Source of the DNA: Muricea muricata
Taxonomy: Eukaryota; Cnidaria; Anthozoa; Malacalcyonacea; Plexauridae
Length of the DNA: 64,000 bases
Direction: 5' to 3'
NCBI GenBank assembly: GCA_963855995.1
Contig: OY979717.1
Location: forward strand, 10,784,001-10,848,000
In this document: one piece after another, positions 10,715 to 24,821 of the stretch
How the letters are laid out: the number at the start of each line of letters is the position of its first letter
Numbering within the stretch: position 1 is the stretch's first letter
The notes under the pieces: model-generated
Seen by the model: the letters and a program-made list of their open reading frames with translations, nothing else
What the model was told of the DNA's origin: nothing
The model's database searches: none
Translations under genes and position numbers: made by a program

Positions 10715-12413
10715 GGGATACAAATTGTCTTTACCACTGGACTATGTTAGTTACCACTTTCTATGTTAGTTACCACTTTGACTGGGTTAAGAATTATTAT
10801 AGATATACACGCTAGATTAAACCAAAGTTATTCGAAGCCATTCGCGAGCTTTTGTTCGCATTTCATCGAATAATATTTAATCATACTCTGTCGAGGAAGA
10901 CCTTGAAGTTGCTTTTGAGTGTAATTACATTTTTAAATTATGTACAAATTTATTTCTAAATAAATCCAATTGAGTCTTTTGCAATATCACAAATAACAAA
11001 AATGGGTAAGGTCAAAACTTGAGCACATAGTAGGTTTCTGGTGCTACGAATTTTAAAAGCCTATATTTTTGTGAGTAATAAAACATTTGAAAAATAAATG
11101 TGTGTTGAAATCAGCCTTCTCTTATACTCGGAGAAGACCTTGTAAATTCTGATCAAACATACTTTTCCAAATATAATGACCTAGCTATAGGCGTCCAATA
11201 TATATATCATTGAACAAAGCAGATCACTATTTAAATCTAATTTCGAAGAACAACATTACTGCTGGAGCACTACAGAGACGATAAGTATTAAATAAATGGA
11301 AATGTGTTTCGCTGATTGCATAAATGACCACGCAAATTATATTTTGATGTTTATGATAAAATTTACACAACACGTTAATAACAGCAGCCTATATATAGAT
11401 GCATGTGCGCATGGCAATAGTGTCTACCCGGTCGTAATTCAACCACAATCACTGCAACAGCAGAGCATGAGGTATATATATACAAATCGGTGATACTATA
11501 TCTTGATGGTCTGGTTCGAAGATACAGGGTTTTAGCACTTACGGTCTGGGGGCCGCTTCTACCCTCCCCTATATTTCGAACCAGAGGTGGTGGAGTTGTG
11601 ATACAGACGGTTGAGGCAGTCAATTCGATGTCGTTGTCGAAAGGCAACCGCATTTGGTGGGCTGTCGAGGCCAATTGTGCGAAGCCACCCGTGCGCGCCA
11701 TCCGTGTGCAAACTTTTATTACAATACCCCGGTCCTTTTTACCATCGTTATACATTTCCAAGGCTAATCCTTCGAAGGTAGCAGAATTCCTGACACCTTT
11801 TGGAACCTTTTAATTTAAATTGATTACGCTGGGGTACAATCTCTTATGACGCTTTTCAATAGCCCTTATGTAAGTGGTAGAGCGTAATTTTTTTCAATTA
11901 TTTATTTGGGGTTTTTTCGCCAAAAAAGATGGCTCCCACCGTTAAGAAAAACTATAGCATTTTGAGCACGGTTTTCTGTTGAATTTTTTTCGATGGTTTT
12001 TTAGAACTTTTATTTTCTCCATTTACCAAAAATTTTGCCAGTGCGGTTAACAAGGAAATAAAAATTTTTCTTTATCAGACTGTATGATAAAAAGAAGTAA
12101 TTGTCAAATTGAGACGAATTTTTTTCTAAAAAAATTTGCAAAATAGACGAAAAGATAGTTTGGAAAGGGTTATTAATTCTTACACAAGACGAAAACTATT
12201 TAATGCATGGCAAGGGCAGGAATTGATCCTACCCACTTTTGTAGGGTAACTTGTATTTGACCACTGCATTACGTTGGTTATGAGGCTTCGGCAAGTTGGT
12301 TTAAGTTGTCTATACGTTCTTCTAGCCTATGCTTAATTCTTGAAACTGACGAAATCCAGAACGATTTTTATCAAAGGTAGGTATTGCTCCCGGACTCAGT
12401 GATTGATTCTGAA
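10715..12413 (+). repeat. Satellite unit 6, type B
   Basis: 1699 bp. Same diagnostic start as unit 5. Private changes are AAAATTTACACAAC near 11358, GCTGGGGTACAATC near 11828, AATTTTTTTCAATT near 11887 and GATAGTTTGG near 12156. Confidence 0.95.
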
Positions 12414-14107
12414 GGGATACAAATTGTCTTTACCACTGGACTATGTTAGTTACCACTTTCTATGTTAGTTACCACTTTGACTGGGTTAAGAATTATTATA
12501 GATATACACGCTAGATTAAACCAAAGTTATTCGAAGCCATTCGCGAGCTTTTGTTCGCATTTCATCGAATAATATTTAATCATACTCTGTCGAGGAAGAC
12601 CTTGAAGTTGCTTTTGAGTGTAATTACATTTTTAAATTATGTACAAATTTATTTCTAAATAAATCCAATTGAGTCTTTTGCAATATCACAAATAACAAAA
12701 ATGGGTAAGGTCACAACTTGAGCATATAGTAGGTTTCTGGTGCTACGAATTTTAAAAGCCTATATTTTTGTGAGTAATAAAACATTTGAAAAATAAATGT
12801 GTGTTGAAATCAGCCTTCTCTTATTCTCGGAGAAGACCATGTAAATTCTGATCAAACATACATTTCCAAATTTAATGACCCAGATATATGACGTTCAATA
12901 TATATCATTGAACTGAACAGATCACTATTTAAATCTAATGTCGAAGAACAATTTTATTGCTGAGGCACTACAGACACGATAAGTATTAAATAAATGGAAA
13001 TGTTTTTCGCTGATTGCATAAATGACCACGCAAATTATATTTTGATATGATAAAACTTATACAGCACGTTAATAACAGCAGCCTATATATAGATGCATGT
13101 GCGCATGGCAATAGTGTCTACCCGGTCGTAATTCAACCACAATCACTGCAACAGCAGAGCATGAGGTATATATATACAAATCGGTGATACTATATCTTGA
13201 TGGTCTGGTTCGAAGATACAGGGTTTTAGCACTTACGGTCTGGGGGCCGCTTCTACCCTCCCCTATATTTCGAACCAGAGGTGGTGGAGTTGTGATACAG
13301 ACGGTTGAGGCAGTCAATTCGATGTCGTTGTCGAAAGGCAACCGCATTTGGTGGGCCGTCGAGGCCAATTGTGCGAAGCCACCCGTGCGCGCCATCCGTG
13401 TGCAAACTTTTATTACAATACCCCGGTCCTTTTTACCATCGTTATACATTTCCAAGGCTAATCCTTCGAAGGTAGCAGAATTCCTGACACCTTTTGGAAC
13501 CTTTTAATTTAAATTGATTACGCTGGCGTACAATCTCTTATGACGCTTTTCAATAGCCCTAATGTAAGTGGTAGAGCGTAATTCTTTTCAATTATTTATT
13601 TGGGGTTTTTTCGCCAAAAAAGATCGCTCCCACCGTTAAGAAAAACTATAGCATTTTGAGCACGGTTTTCTGTTGAATTTTTTTCGATGGTTTTTTAGAA
13701 CTTTTATTTTCTCCATTTACCAAAAATTTTGCCAGTGCGGTTAACAAGGAAATAAAAATTTTTCTTTATCAGACTGTATGATAAAAAGAAGTAATTGTCA
13801 AATTGAGACGAATTTTTTTCTAAAAAAATTTGCAAAATAGACGAAAAGATACTTTGGAAAGGGTTATTAATTCTTACACAAGACGAAAACTATTTAATGC
13901 ATGGCAAGGGCAGGAATTGATCCTACCCACTTTTGTAGGGTAATTTGTATTTGACCACTGCATTACGTTGGTTATGAGGCTTCGGCAAGTTGGTTTAAGT
14001 TGTCTATACGTTCTTCTAGCCTATGCTTAATTCTTGAAACTGACGAAATCCAGAACGATTTTTATCAAAGGTAGGTATTGCTCCCGGACTCAGTAATTGA
14101 TTCTGAA
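12414..14107 (+). repeat. Satellite unit 7, A 5' half with B core
   Basis: 1694 bp. The first 770 bp carry A indels, but the core reads GGTTCGAAG, ATATTTCG and GTTGTGATA as in B units, so this is a recombinant. It shares the GGGATACAAATTG start with units 5 and 6. GAACTGAACAG occurs near 12909, and GATCGCTCCC (private) near 13621. Confidence 0.95.
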
Positions 14108-15806
14108 GGGATACACATTGTCTTTACCACAGGACTATGTTAGTTACCACTTTTTATGTCAGTTACCACTTTGACTGGGTTAAGAATTATTATAGATATA
14201 CACGCTAGATTAAATCAAAGTTATTCGAAGCCATTCGCGAGCTTTTGTTCGCATTTCATCGAATAATATTTAATCATACTCTGTCGAGGAAGACCTTGAA
14301 GTTGCTTTTGAGTGTAATTACATTTTTAAATTATGTACAAATTTATTTCTAAATAAATCCAATTGAGTCTTTTGCAATATCACAAATAACAAAAATGGGT
14401 AAGGTCAAAACTTGAGCACATAGTAGGTTTCTGGTGCTACGAATTTTAAAAGCCTATATTTTTGTGAGTAATAAAACATTTGAAAAATAAATGTGTGTTG
14501 AAATCAGCCTTCTCTTATACTCGGAGAAGACCTTGTAAATTCTGATCAAACATACTTTTCCAAATATAATGACCTAGCTATAGGCGTCCAATATATATAT
14601 CATTGAACAAAGCAGATCACTATTTAAATCTAATTTCGAAGAACAACATTACTGCTGGAGCACTACAGAGACGATAAGTATTAAATAAATGCAAATGTGT
14701 TTCGCTGATTGCATAAATGACCACGCAAATTATATTTTGATGTTTATGATAAAACTTACACAGCACGTTAATAACAGCAGCCTATATATAGATGCATGTG
14801 CGCATGGCAATAGTGTCTACCCGGTCGTAATTCAACCACAATTACTGCAACAGCAGAGCATGAGGTATATATATACAAATCGGTGATACTATATCTTGAT
14901 GGTCTGGTTCGAAGATACAGGGTTTTAGCACTTACGGTCTGGGGGCCGCTTCTACCCTCCCCTATCTTTCGAACCAGAGGTGGTGGAGTTGTGATACAGA
15001 CGGTTGAGGCAGTCAATTCGATGTCGTTGTCGAAAGGCAACCGCATTTGGTGGGCTGTCGAGGCCAATTGTGCGAAGCCACCCGTGCGCGCCATCCGTGT
15101 GCAAACTTTTATTACAATACCCCGGTCCTTTTTACCATCGTTATACATTTCCAAGGCTAATCCTTCGAAGGTAGCAGAATTCCTGACACTTTTTGGAACC
15201 TTTTAATTTAAATTGATTACGCTGGCGTACAATCTCTTATGACGCTTTTCAATAGCCCTAATGTAAGTGGTAGAGCGTAATTCTTTTCAATTATTTATTT
15301 GGGGTTTTTTCGCCAAAAAAGATGGCTCCCACCGTTAAGAAAAACTATAGCATTTTGAGCACGGTTTTCTGTTGAATTTTTTTCGATGGTTTTTTAGAAC
15401 TTTTATTTTCTCCATTTACCAAAAATTTTGCCAGTGCGGTTAACAAGGAAATAAAAATTTTTCTTTATCAGACTGTATGATAAAAAGAAGTAATTGTCAA
15501 ATTGTGACGAATTTTTTTCTAAAAAAATTTGCAAAATAGACGAAAAGATACTTTGGAAAGGGTTATTAATTCTTACACAAGACGAAAACTATTTAATGCA
15601 TGGCAAGGGCAGGAATTGATCCTACCCACTTTTGTAGGGTAATTTGTATTTGACCACTGCATTACGTTGGTTATGAGGCTTCGGCAAGTTGGTTTAAGTT
15701 GTCTATACGTTCTTCTAGCCTATGCTTAATTCTTGAAACTGACGAAATCCAGAACGATTTTTATCAAAGGTAGGTATTGCTCCCGGACTCAGTGATTGAT
15801 TCTGAA
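14108..15806 (+). repeat. Satellite unit 8, type B
   Basis: 1699 bp. Private changes are AAATGCAAATGTG near 14686, ACAATTACTGC near 14840, CCCTATCTTTCG in the core hairpin arm and GACACTTTTTGG near the core end. It starts a B-A*-A-L run. Confidence 0.95.
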
Positions 15807-17502
15807 GGGATACACATTGTCTTTACCACTGGACTATGTTAGTTACCACTTTCTATGTTAGTTACCACTTTGACTGGGTTAAGAATTATTATAGATATAC
15901 ACGCTAGATTAAATCAAAGTTATTCGAAGCCATTCGCGAGCTTTTGTTCGCATTTCATCGAATAATATTTAATCATACTCTGTCGAGGAAGACCTTGAAG
16001 TTGCTTTTGAGTGTAATTACATTTTTAAATTATGTACAAATTTATTTCTAAATAAATCCAATTGAGTCTTTTGCAATATCACAAATAACAAAAATGGGTA
16101 AGGTCACAACTTGAGCATATAGTAGGTTTCTGGTGCTACGAATTTTAAAAGCCTATATTTTTGTGAGTAATAAAACATTTGAAAAATAAATGTGTGTTGA
16201 AATCAGCCTTCTCTTATTCTCGGAGAAGACCATGTAAATTCTGATCAAACATACATTTCCAAATTTAATGACCCAGATATATGACGTTCAATATATATCA
16301 TTGAACTAAACAGATCACTGTTTAAATCTAATGTCGAAGAACAATTTTATTGCTGAGGCACTACAGACACGATAAGTATTAAATAAATGGAAATGTTTTT
16401 CGCTGATTGCATAAATGACCACGCAAATTATATTTTGATATGATAAAACTTATACAGCACGTTAATAACAGCAGCCTATATATAGATGCATGTGCGCATG
16501 GCAATAGTGTCTACCCGGTCGTAATTCAACCACAATCACTGCAACAGCAGAGCATGAGGTATATATATATACAAATCGGTGATACTATATCTTGATGGTC
16601 TGATTCGAAGATACAGGATTTTAGCACTTACGGTCTGGGGGCCGCTTCTACCCTCCCCTATGTTTCGAACCAGAGGTGGTGGAGTTATGATACAGACGGT
16701 TGAGGCAGTCAATTCGATGTCGTTGTCGAAAGGCAACCGCATTTGGTGGGCTGTCGAGGCCAATTGTGCGAAGCAACCCGTGCGCGCCATCCGTGTGCAA
16801 ACTTTTATTACAATACCCCGGTCCTTTTTACCATCGTTATACATTTCCAAGGCTAATCCTTCGAAGGTAGCAGAATTCCTGACACCTTTTGGAACCTTTT
16901 AATTTAAATTGATTACGCTGGCGTACAATCTCTTATGACGCTTTTCAATAGCCCTAATGTAAGTGGTAGAGCGTAATTCTTTTCAATTATTTATTTGGGG
17001 TTTTTTCGCCAAAAAAGATGGCTCCCACCGTTAAGAAAAACTATAGCATTTTGAGCACGGTTTTCTGTTGAATTTTTTTCGATGGTTTTTTAGAACTTTT
17101 ATTTTCTCCATTTACCAAAAATTTTGCCAGTGCGGTTAACAAGGAAATAAAAATTTTTCTTTATCAGACTGTATGATAAAAAGAAGTAATTGTCAAATTG
17201 TGACGAATTTTTTTCTAAAAAAATTTGCAAAATAGACGAAAAGATACTTTGGAAAGGGTTATTAATTCTTACACAAGACGAAAACTATTTAATGCATGGC
17301 AAGGGCAGGAATTGATCCTACCCACTTTTGTAGGGTAATTTGTATTTGACCACTGCATTACGTTGGTTATGAGGCTTCGGCAAGTTGGTTTAAGTTGTCT
17401 ATACGTTCTTCTAGCCTATGCTTAATTCTTGAAACTGACGAAATCCAGAACGATTTTTATCAAAGGTAGGTATTGCTCCCGGACTCAGTGATTGATTCTG
17501 AA
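15807..17502 (+). repeat. Satellite unit 9, type A*
   Basis: 1696 bp. One extra TA in the run before ACAAATCGG (near 16562) shifts the antisense frame to 104 codons. Private changes are CACTGTTTAAATC near 16317, TACAGGATTTTAG and GAAGCAACCCG in the core. Confidence 0.95.
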
Positions 17503-19196
17503 GGGATACACATTGTCTTTACCACTGGACTATGTTAGTTACCACTTTCTATGTTAGTTACCACTTTGACTGGGTTAAGAATTATTATAGATATACACGC
17601 TAGATTAAATCAAAGTTATTCGAAGCCATTCGCGAGCTTTTGTTCGCATTTCATCGAATAATATTTAATCATACTCTGTCGAGGAAGACCTTGAAGTTGC
17701 TTTTGAGTGTAATTACATTTTTAAATTATGTACAAATTTATTTCTAAATAAATCCAATTGAGTCTTTTGCAATATCACAAATAACAAAAATGGGTAAGGT
17801 CACAACTTGAGCATATAGTAGGTTTCTGGTGCTACGAATTTTAAAAGCCTATATTTTTGTGAGTAATAAAACATTTGAAAAATAAATGTGTGTTGAAATC
17901 AGCCTTCTCTTATTCTCGGAGAAGACCATGTAAATTCTGATCAAACATACATTTCCAAATTTAATGACCCAGATATATGACGTTCAATATATATCATTGA
18001 ACTAAACAGATCACTATTTAAATCTAATGTCGAAGAACAATTTTATTGCTGAGGCACTACAGACACGATAAGTATTAAATAAATGGAAATGTTTTTCGCT
18101 GATTGCATAAATGACCACGCAAATTATATTTTGATATGATAAAACTTATACAGCACGTTAATAACAGCAGCCTATATATAGATGCATGTGCGCATGGCAA
18201 TAGTGTCTACCCGGTCGTAATTCAACCACAATCACTGCAACAGCAGAGCATGAGGTATATATATACAAATCGGTGATACTATATCTTGATGGTCTGATTC
18301 GAAGATACAGGGTTTTAGCACTTACGGTCTGGGGGCCGCTTCTACCCTCCCCTATGTTTCGAACCAGAGGTGGTGGAGTTATGATACAGACGGTTGAGGC
18401 AGTCAATTCGATGTCGTTGTCGAAAGGCAACCGCATTTGGTGGGCTGTCGAGGCCAATTGTGCGAAGCCACCCGTGCGCGCCATCCGTGTGCAAACTTTT
18501 ATTACAATACCCCGGTCCTTTTTACCATCGTTATACATTTCCAAGGCTAATCCTTCGAAGGTAGCAGAATTCCTGACACCTTTTGGAACCTTTTAATTTA
18601 AATTGATTACGCTGGCGTACAATCTCTTATGACGCTTTTCAATAGCCCTAATGTAAGTGGTAGAGCGTAATTCTTTTCAATTATTTATTTGGGGTTTTTT
18701 CGCCAAAAAAGATGGCTCCCACCGTTAAGAAAAACTATAGCATTTTGAGCACGGTTTTCTGTTGAATTTTTTTCGATGGTTTTTTAGAACTTTTATTTTC
18801 TCCATTTACCAAAAATTTTGCCAGTGCGGTTAACAAGGAAATAAAAATTTTTCTTTATCAGACTGTATGATAAAAAGAAGTAATTGTCAAATTGAGACGA
18901 ATTTTTTTCTAAAAAAATTTGCAAAATAGACGAAAAGATACTTTGGAAAGGGTTATTAATTCTTACACAAGACGAAAACTATTTAATGCATGGCAAGGGC
19001 AGGAATTGATCCTACCCACTTTTGTAGGGTAATTTGTATTTGACCACTGCATTACGTTGGTTATGAGGCTTCGGCAAGTTGGTTTAAGTTGTCTATACGT
19101 TCTTCTAGCCTATGCTTAATTCTTGAAACTGACGAAATCCAGAACGATTTTTATCAAAGGTAGGTATTGCTCCCGGACTCAGTAATTGATTCTGAA
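17503..19196 (+). repeat. Satellite unit 10, type A
   Basis: 1694 bp. A consensus-like A unit (core ATT/ATG/ATG) with AAATTGAGACG in the AT-rich part. It is followed directly by L2. Confidence 0.95.
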
Positions 19197-19889
19197 GGGA
19201 TACACATTGTCTTTACCACAGGACTATGTTAGTTACCACTTTTTATGTCAGTTACCACTTTGACTGGGTTAAGAATTATTATAGATATACACGCTAGATT
19301 AAATCAAAGTTATTCGAAGCCATTCGCGAGCTTTTGTTCGCATTTCATCGAATAATATTTAATCATACTCTGTCGAGGAAGACCTTGAAGTTGCTTTTGA
19401 GTGTAATTACATTTTTAAATTATGTACAAATTTATTTCTAAATAAATCCAATTGAGTCTTTTGCAATATCACAAATAACAAAAATGGGTAAGGTCAAAAC
19501 TTGAGCACATAGTAGGTTTCTGGTGCTACGAATTTTAAAAGCCTATATTTTTGTGAGTAATAAAACATTTGAAAAATAAATGTGTGTTGAAATCAGCCTT
19601 CTCTTATACTCGGAGAAGACCTTGTAAATTCTGATCAAACATACTTTTCCAAATATAATGACCTAGCTATAGGCGTCCAATATATATATCATTGAAATAA
19701 GCAGATCACTATTTAAATCTAATTTCGAAGAACAACATTACTGCTGGAGCACTACAGAGACGATAAGTATTAAATAAATGGAAATGTGTTTCGCTGATTG
19801 CATAAATGACCACGCAAATTATATTTTGATGTTTATGATAAAACTTACACAGCACGTTAATAACAGCAGCCTATATATAGATGCATGTG

Positions 19890-20071
19890 CGCATGGCAAT
19901 AGTGCCTACCTGGTCGTAATTCAACCACAATCAGTGCAACAGCAAAGCATGACGTATATAAATACAAATCGGTCGTACTATAGTATCACCGATTTGTATT
20001 TATATACGTCATGCTTTGCTGTTGCACTAATTGTGGTTGAATTACGACCAGGTAGGCAATATTGCCATGCG
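19890..20071. repeat. 182-bp palindrome in L2
   Basis: Same structure as in L1, centred on TACTATAGTA at 19976-19985. The left arm has CAATAGTGCC where L1 has CAAAAGTGCC, and the right arm has GGCAATATTG where L1 has GGCACTATTG. Confidence 0.9.
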
Positions 20072-20096
20072 TGATCATTTGCTTTTCTTCTTTTAA

Positions 20097-20356
20097 AATA
20101 TCTGCCTGTACTTAGGGGAAACAGGCAGATCTCTGGAAACAAGAAAGGCTGAACACATCAGAAACGTTAAGGAACATGATAATGGTTCAAACATCGAAAA
20201 ACGTGCAACGCGAAAATCATTGACACAGGGAATTTCCGTAGTCGCCTAACACTAGAAAGTCTAGAATCATGGCATACAGCTGCCAAACACAGCAATGCTG
20301 ATAACAACTCAAAACCGCTTCCTCGACAATGTGCAATCTTAATAAAGAAAACATAG
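20097..20356 (+). pseudogene. Penelope-like GIY-YIG remnant (L2)
   Basis: Carries the same internal deletion and frameshift as L1 (YLGETGRS codons from 20109, stop at 20354-20356), so the damage predates spread of the L unit. The hammerhead-like stem follows near 20460-20481. Confidence 0.75.
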
Positions 20357-20631
20357 TATCACCTTATCGTATTTCACAGTGCACATGTATACACGTCATA
20401 TCTAGCTTCATTTCACACTTTCACAGTTTACTGCAATCATTATAAATATACCCGTTGAAGGCTACAGACTGGTGGCCGAAAGCTCGTAAACAAATAAATA
20501 TATTTTAGTCAGAGAACGTCTCACCCTTTTCATTTATGTCTAATTGACACATCTACGATTTTTAGTGGTTTATATTGTTTAACCATTTCTTAAAGCTCAT
20601 TCAGTTAAAAACGGGTAAAATAGGGCGAGTG

Positions 20632-20861
20632 TAATAGCCAACGCGGTCTGGTGGTAAGGCAAAGTGGCGGTAAATAAACAACGCAGCTGAACGATAATTC
20701 CCTTGCTCTGAATTCTTTTCATGTTTTAGAATTAATTATAGGCTAGAGAAAAGCCCGCTTAAACAATTTAAGTGGCAAGCGCGTGATAGCAAACATATAT
20801 AGTCTAGTGGCCAATGCAAAATGTCTCAAGTCAACGAGTTTTTGGTCAAACCTAATTGCCC
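20632..20861 (+). repeat. Two SINE-like pieces (L2)
   Basis: Same pair as in L1, with the B-box-like GGTCAAACC at 20844-20852. It differs from L1 at GTGGCGG and AAACATATATAG. Confidence 0.45.
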
Positions 20862-20902
20862 TTGTCACAAACCCCATAGGTTTTTGTCTGGGCTAAGAAT
20901 TA

Positions 20903-21513
20903 CAGTTGAACCCCTATTAAACGGACACCATTGGGACCTCGCCAAGGTGTCCGCTTAAGAGGGGTGTCCGCCTAAAAGGGGTCTCGCAAAATCACAACAG
21001 GGGGTAATTTTTCTTATGTTATTTATTTACCTATGTTAATAATATATAATATATAAAAGTCTACGAAAATATCTACGTTCAGAAACTTTTGTAGTTAAAA
21101 TCAGCGTTCAAAAAGCCTAGGGACGTTTGCGCTCGAGTCTTTCGCGAAAGATCATAATACAAAATAAAACATAACAAAGCTAAGAATAATCATTTATAAA
21201 GGCCACTTTTCACTTCAATCGTGAACGGCGAAACGTAGCGTATTCGATATATGGAGTCCATATCATTAACTGCCCGAGTGTTCACGAAACAATGAAATAC
21301 GCTACGTTTCGTTACGTTACTCTCCGCTTAAAAGGGGTTGATTTGTTCATTGGGACCTCCAGTGAGGTGTCCGCTTCCGCTAAATAGGGGTGTCCGCCAA
21401 ATAAAGGTTTCCTTACTAGTATTTAATTAAAGAAACGTTTGGGACCTGAATTTAGTGTCCGCTTAAAAGGGGTGTCCGCTTAAAAGGGGTGTCCGCTATT
21501 AGGGGTTCAACTG
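20903..21513. mobile_element. MITE (L2)
   Basis: 611 bp, 4 bp shorter than in L1 in an AT run, flanked by TA at 20901-20902 and 21514-21515. Same insertion site, so it was copied with the L unit rather than inserted anew. Confidence 0.88.
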
Positions 21514-23122
21514 TATTATCAATATACACGCTAGATTAAATCAAAGTTATTCGAAGCCATTCGCGAGCTTTTGTTCGCATTTCATCGAATAATATTTGCT
21601 CATACTCTGTCGAGGAAGATCTTGAAGTTGCTTTTGAGTGTAATTACATTTATATGCACAAATTTATTTCTAAATAAATCCAATTGAGTCTTTTGCAATA
21701 TCACAATAACAAAAATGGGTAAGATCACAACTTGAGCATACAGTAGGTTTCTGGTGCTACGAATTTTAAAAGCCTATATTTTTGTGAGTAATAAAACATT
21801 TGAAAAATAAATGTGTGTTGAAATCAGCCTTCTCTTATTCTCGGAGAAGACCATGTAAATTCTGATCAAACATACATTTCCAAATTTAATGACCCAGCTA
21901 TATGACGTTCAATATATATCATTGAACTGAACAGATCACTATTTAAATCTAATGTCGAAGAACAATTTTATTGCTGAGGCACTACAGACACGATAAGTAT
22001 TAAATAAATGGAAATGTTTTTCGCTGATTGCATAAATGACCACGCAAATTATATTTTGATATGATAAAACTTATACAGCACGTTAATAACAGCAGCCTAT
22101 ATATAGATGCATGTGCGCATGGCAATAGTGTCTACCCGGTCGTAATTCAACCACAATCACTGCAACAGCAGAGCATGAGGTATATATATACAAATCGGTG
22201 ATACTATATCTTGATGGTCTGGTTCGAAGATACAGGGTTTTAGCACTTACGGTCTGGGGGCCGCTTCTACCCTCCCCTATATTTCGAACCAGAGGTGGTG
22301 GAGTTGTGATACAGACGGTTGAGGCAGTCAATTCGATGTCGTTGTCGAAAGGCAACCGCATTTGGTGGGCTGTCGAGGCCAATTGTGCGAAGCCACCCGT
22401 GCGCGCCATCCGTGTGCAAACTTTTATTACAATACCCCGGTCCTTTTTACCATCGTTATACATTTCCAAGGCTAATCCTTCGAAGGTAGCAGAATTCCTG
22501 ACACCTTTTGGAACCTTTTAATTTAAATTGATTACGCTGGCGTACAATCTCTTATGACGCTTTTCAATAGCCCTAATGTAAGTGGTAGAGCGTAATTCTT
22601 TTCAATTATTTATTTGGGGTTTTTTCGCCAAAAAAGATGGCTCCCACCGTTAAGAAAAACTATAGCATTTTGAGCACGGTTTTCTGTTGAATTTTTTTTC
22701 GATGGTTTTTTAGAACTTTTATTTTCTCCATTTACCAAAAATTTTGCCAGTGCGGTTAACAAGGAAATAAAAATTTTTCTTTATCAGACTGTATGATAAA
22801 AAGAAGTAATTGTCAAATTGAGACGAATTTTTTTCTAAAAAAATTTGCAAAATAGACGAAAAGATACTTTGGAAAGGGTTATTAATTCTTACACAAGACG
22901 AAAACTATTTAATGCATGGCAAGGGCAGGAATTGATCCTACCCACTTTTGTAGGGTAATTTGTATTTGACCACTGCATTACGTTGGTTATGAGGCTTCGG
23001 CAAGTTGGTTTAAGTTGTCTATACGTTCTTCTAGCCTATGCTTAATTCTTGAAACTGACGAAATCCAGAACGATTTTTATCAAAGGTAGGTATTGCTCCC
23101 GGACTCAGTAATTGATTCTGAA

Positions 23123-24821
23123 GGGATACACATTGTCTTTACCACAGGACTTTGTTAGTTACCACTTTTTATGTCAGTTACCACTTTGACTGGGTTAAGA
23201 ATTATTATAGATATACACGCTAGATTAAATCAAAGTTATTCGAAGCCATTCGCGAGCTTTTGTTCGCATTTCATCGAATAATATTTAATCATACTCTGTC
23301 GAGGAAGACCTTGAAGTTGCTTTTGAGTGTAATTACATTTTTAAATTATGTACAAATTTATTTCTAAATAAATCCAATTGAGTCTTTTGCAATATCACAA
23401 ATAACAAAAATGGGTAAGGTCAAAACTTGAGCACATAGTAGGTTTCTGGTGCTACGAATTTTAAAAGCCTATATTTTTGTGAGTAATAAAACATTTGAAA
23501 AATAAATGTGTGTTGAAATCATCCTTCTCTTATACTCGGAGAAGACCTTGTAAATTCTGATCAAACATACTTTTCCAAATATAATGACCTAGCTATAGGC
23601 GTCCAATATATATATCATTGAACAAAGCAGATCACTATTTAAATCTAATTTCGAAGAACAACATTACTGCTGGAGCACTACAGAGACGATAAGTATTAAA
23701 TAAATGGAAATGTGTTTCGCTGATTGCATAAATGACCACGCAAATTATATTTTGATGTTTATGATAAAACTTACACAGCACGTTAATAACAGCAGCCTAT
23801 ATATAGATGCATGTGCGCATGGCAATAGTGTCTACCCGGTCGTAATTCAACCACAATCACTGCAACAGCAGAGCATGAGGTATATATATACAAATCGGTG
23901 ATACTATATCTTGATGGTCTGGTTCGAAGATACAGGGTTTTAGCACTTACGGTCTGGGGGCCGCTTCTACCCTCCCCTATGTTTCGAACCAGAGGTGGTG
24001 GAGTTGTGATACAGACGGTTGAGGCAGTCAATTCGATGTCGTTGTCGAAAGGCAACCGCATTTGGTGGGCTGTCGAGGCCAATTGTGCGAAGCCACCCGT
24101 GCGCGCCATCCGTGTGCAAACTTTTATTACAATACCCCGGTCCTTTTTACCATCGTTATACATTTCCAAGGCTAATCCTTCGAAGGTAGCAGAATTCCTG
24201 ACACCTTTTGGAACCTTTTAATTTAAATTGATTACGCTGGCGTAGAATCTCTTATGACGCTTTTCAATAGCCCTAATGTAAGTGGTAGAGCGTAATTCTT
24301 TTCAATTATTTATTTGGGGTGTTTTCGCCAAAAAAGATGGCTCCCACCGTTAAGAAAAACTATAGCATTTTGAGCACGGTTTTCTGTTGAATTTTTTTCG
24401 ATGGTTTTTTAGAACTTTTATTTTCTCCATTTACCAAAAATTTTGCCAGTGCGGTTAACAAGGAAATAAAAATTTTTCTTTATCAGACTGTATGATAAAA
24501 AGAAGTAATTGTCAAATTGAGACGAATTTTTTTCTAAAAAAATTTGCAAAATAGACGAAAAGATACTTTGGAAAGGGTTATTAATTCTTACACAAGACGA
24601 AAACTATTTAATGCATGGCAAGGGCAGGAATTGATCCTACCCACTTTTGTAGGGTAATTTGTATTTGACCACTGCATTACGTTGGTTATGAGGCTTCGGC
24701 AAGTTGGTTTAAGTTGTCTATACGTTCTTCTAGCCTATGCTTAATTCTTGAAACTGACGAAATCCAGAACGATTTTTATCAAAGGTAGGTATTGCTCCCG
24801 GACTCAGTGATTGATTCTGAA
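23123..24821 (+). repeat. Satellite unit 12, type B with mixed core
   Basis: 1699 bp. The core combines B signals GTT and GTG with the A signal CCTATGTTTCG, so it is mosaic within ~120 bp. Private changes are GGACTTTGTTAG, AATCATCCTTCTC, GGCGTAGAATC and GGGGTGTTTTCG. Confidence 0.95.

Larger units (their letters stand above)
19197..23122 (+). repeat. Long composite unit L2
   Basis: 3926 bp, same build as L1. Private: CATTGAAATAAGCAG near 19692. In its second half it reads AAAAGCCTATATTTTTGTGAG like ordinary units, where L1, L3 and L4 have a diverged AAATCTCATATTTTTGTAAG, so this stretch was probably converted. One extra T lies near 22690. Confidence 0.93.
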
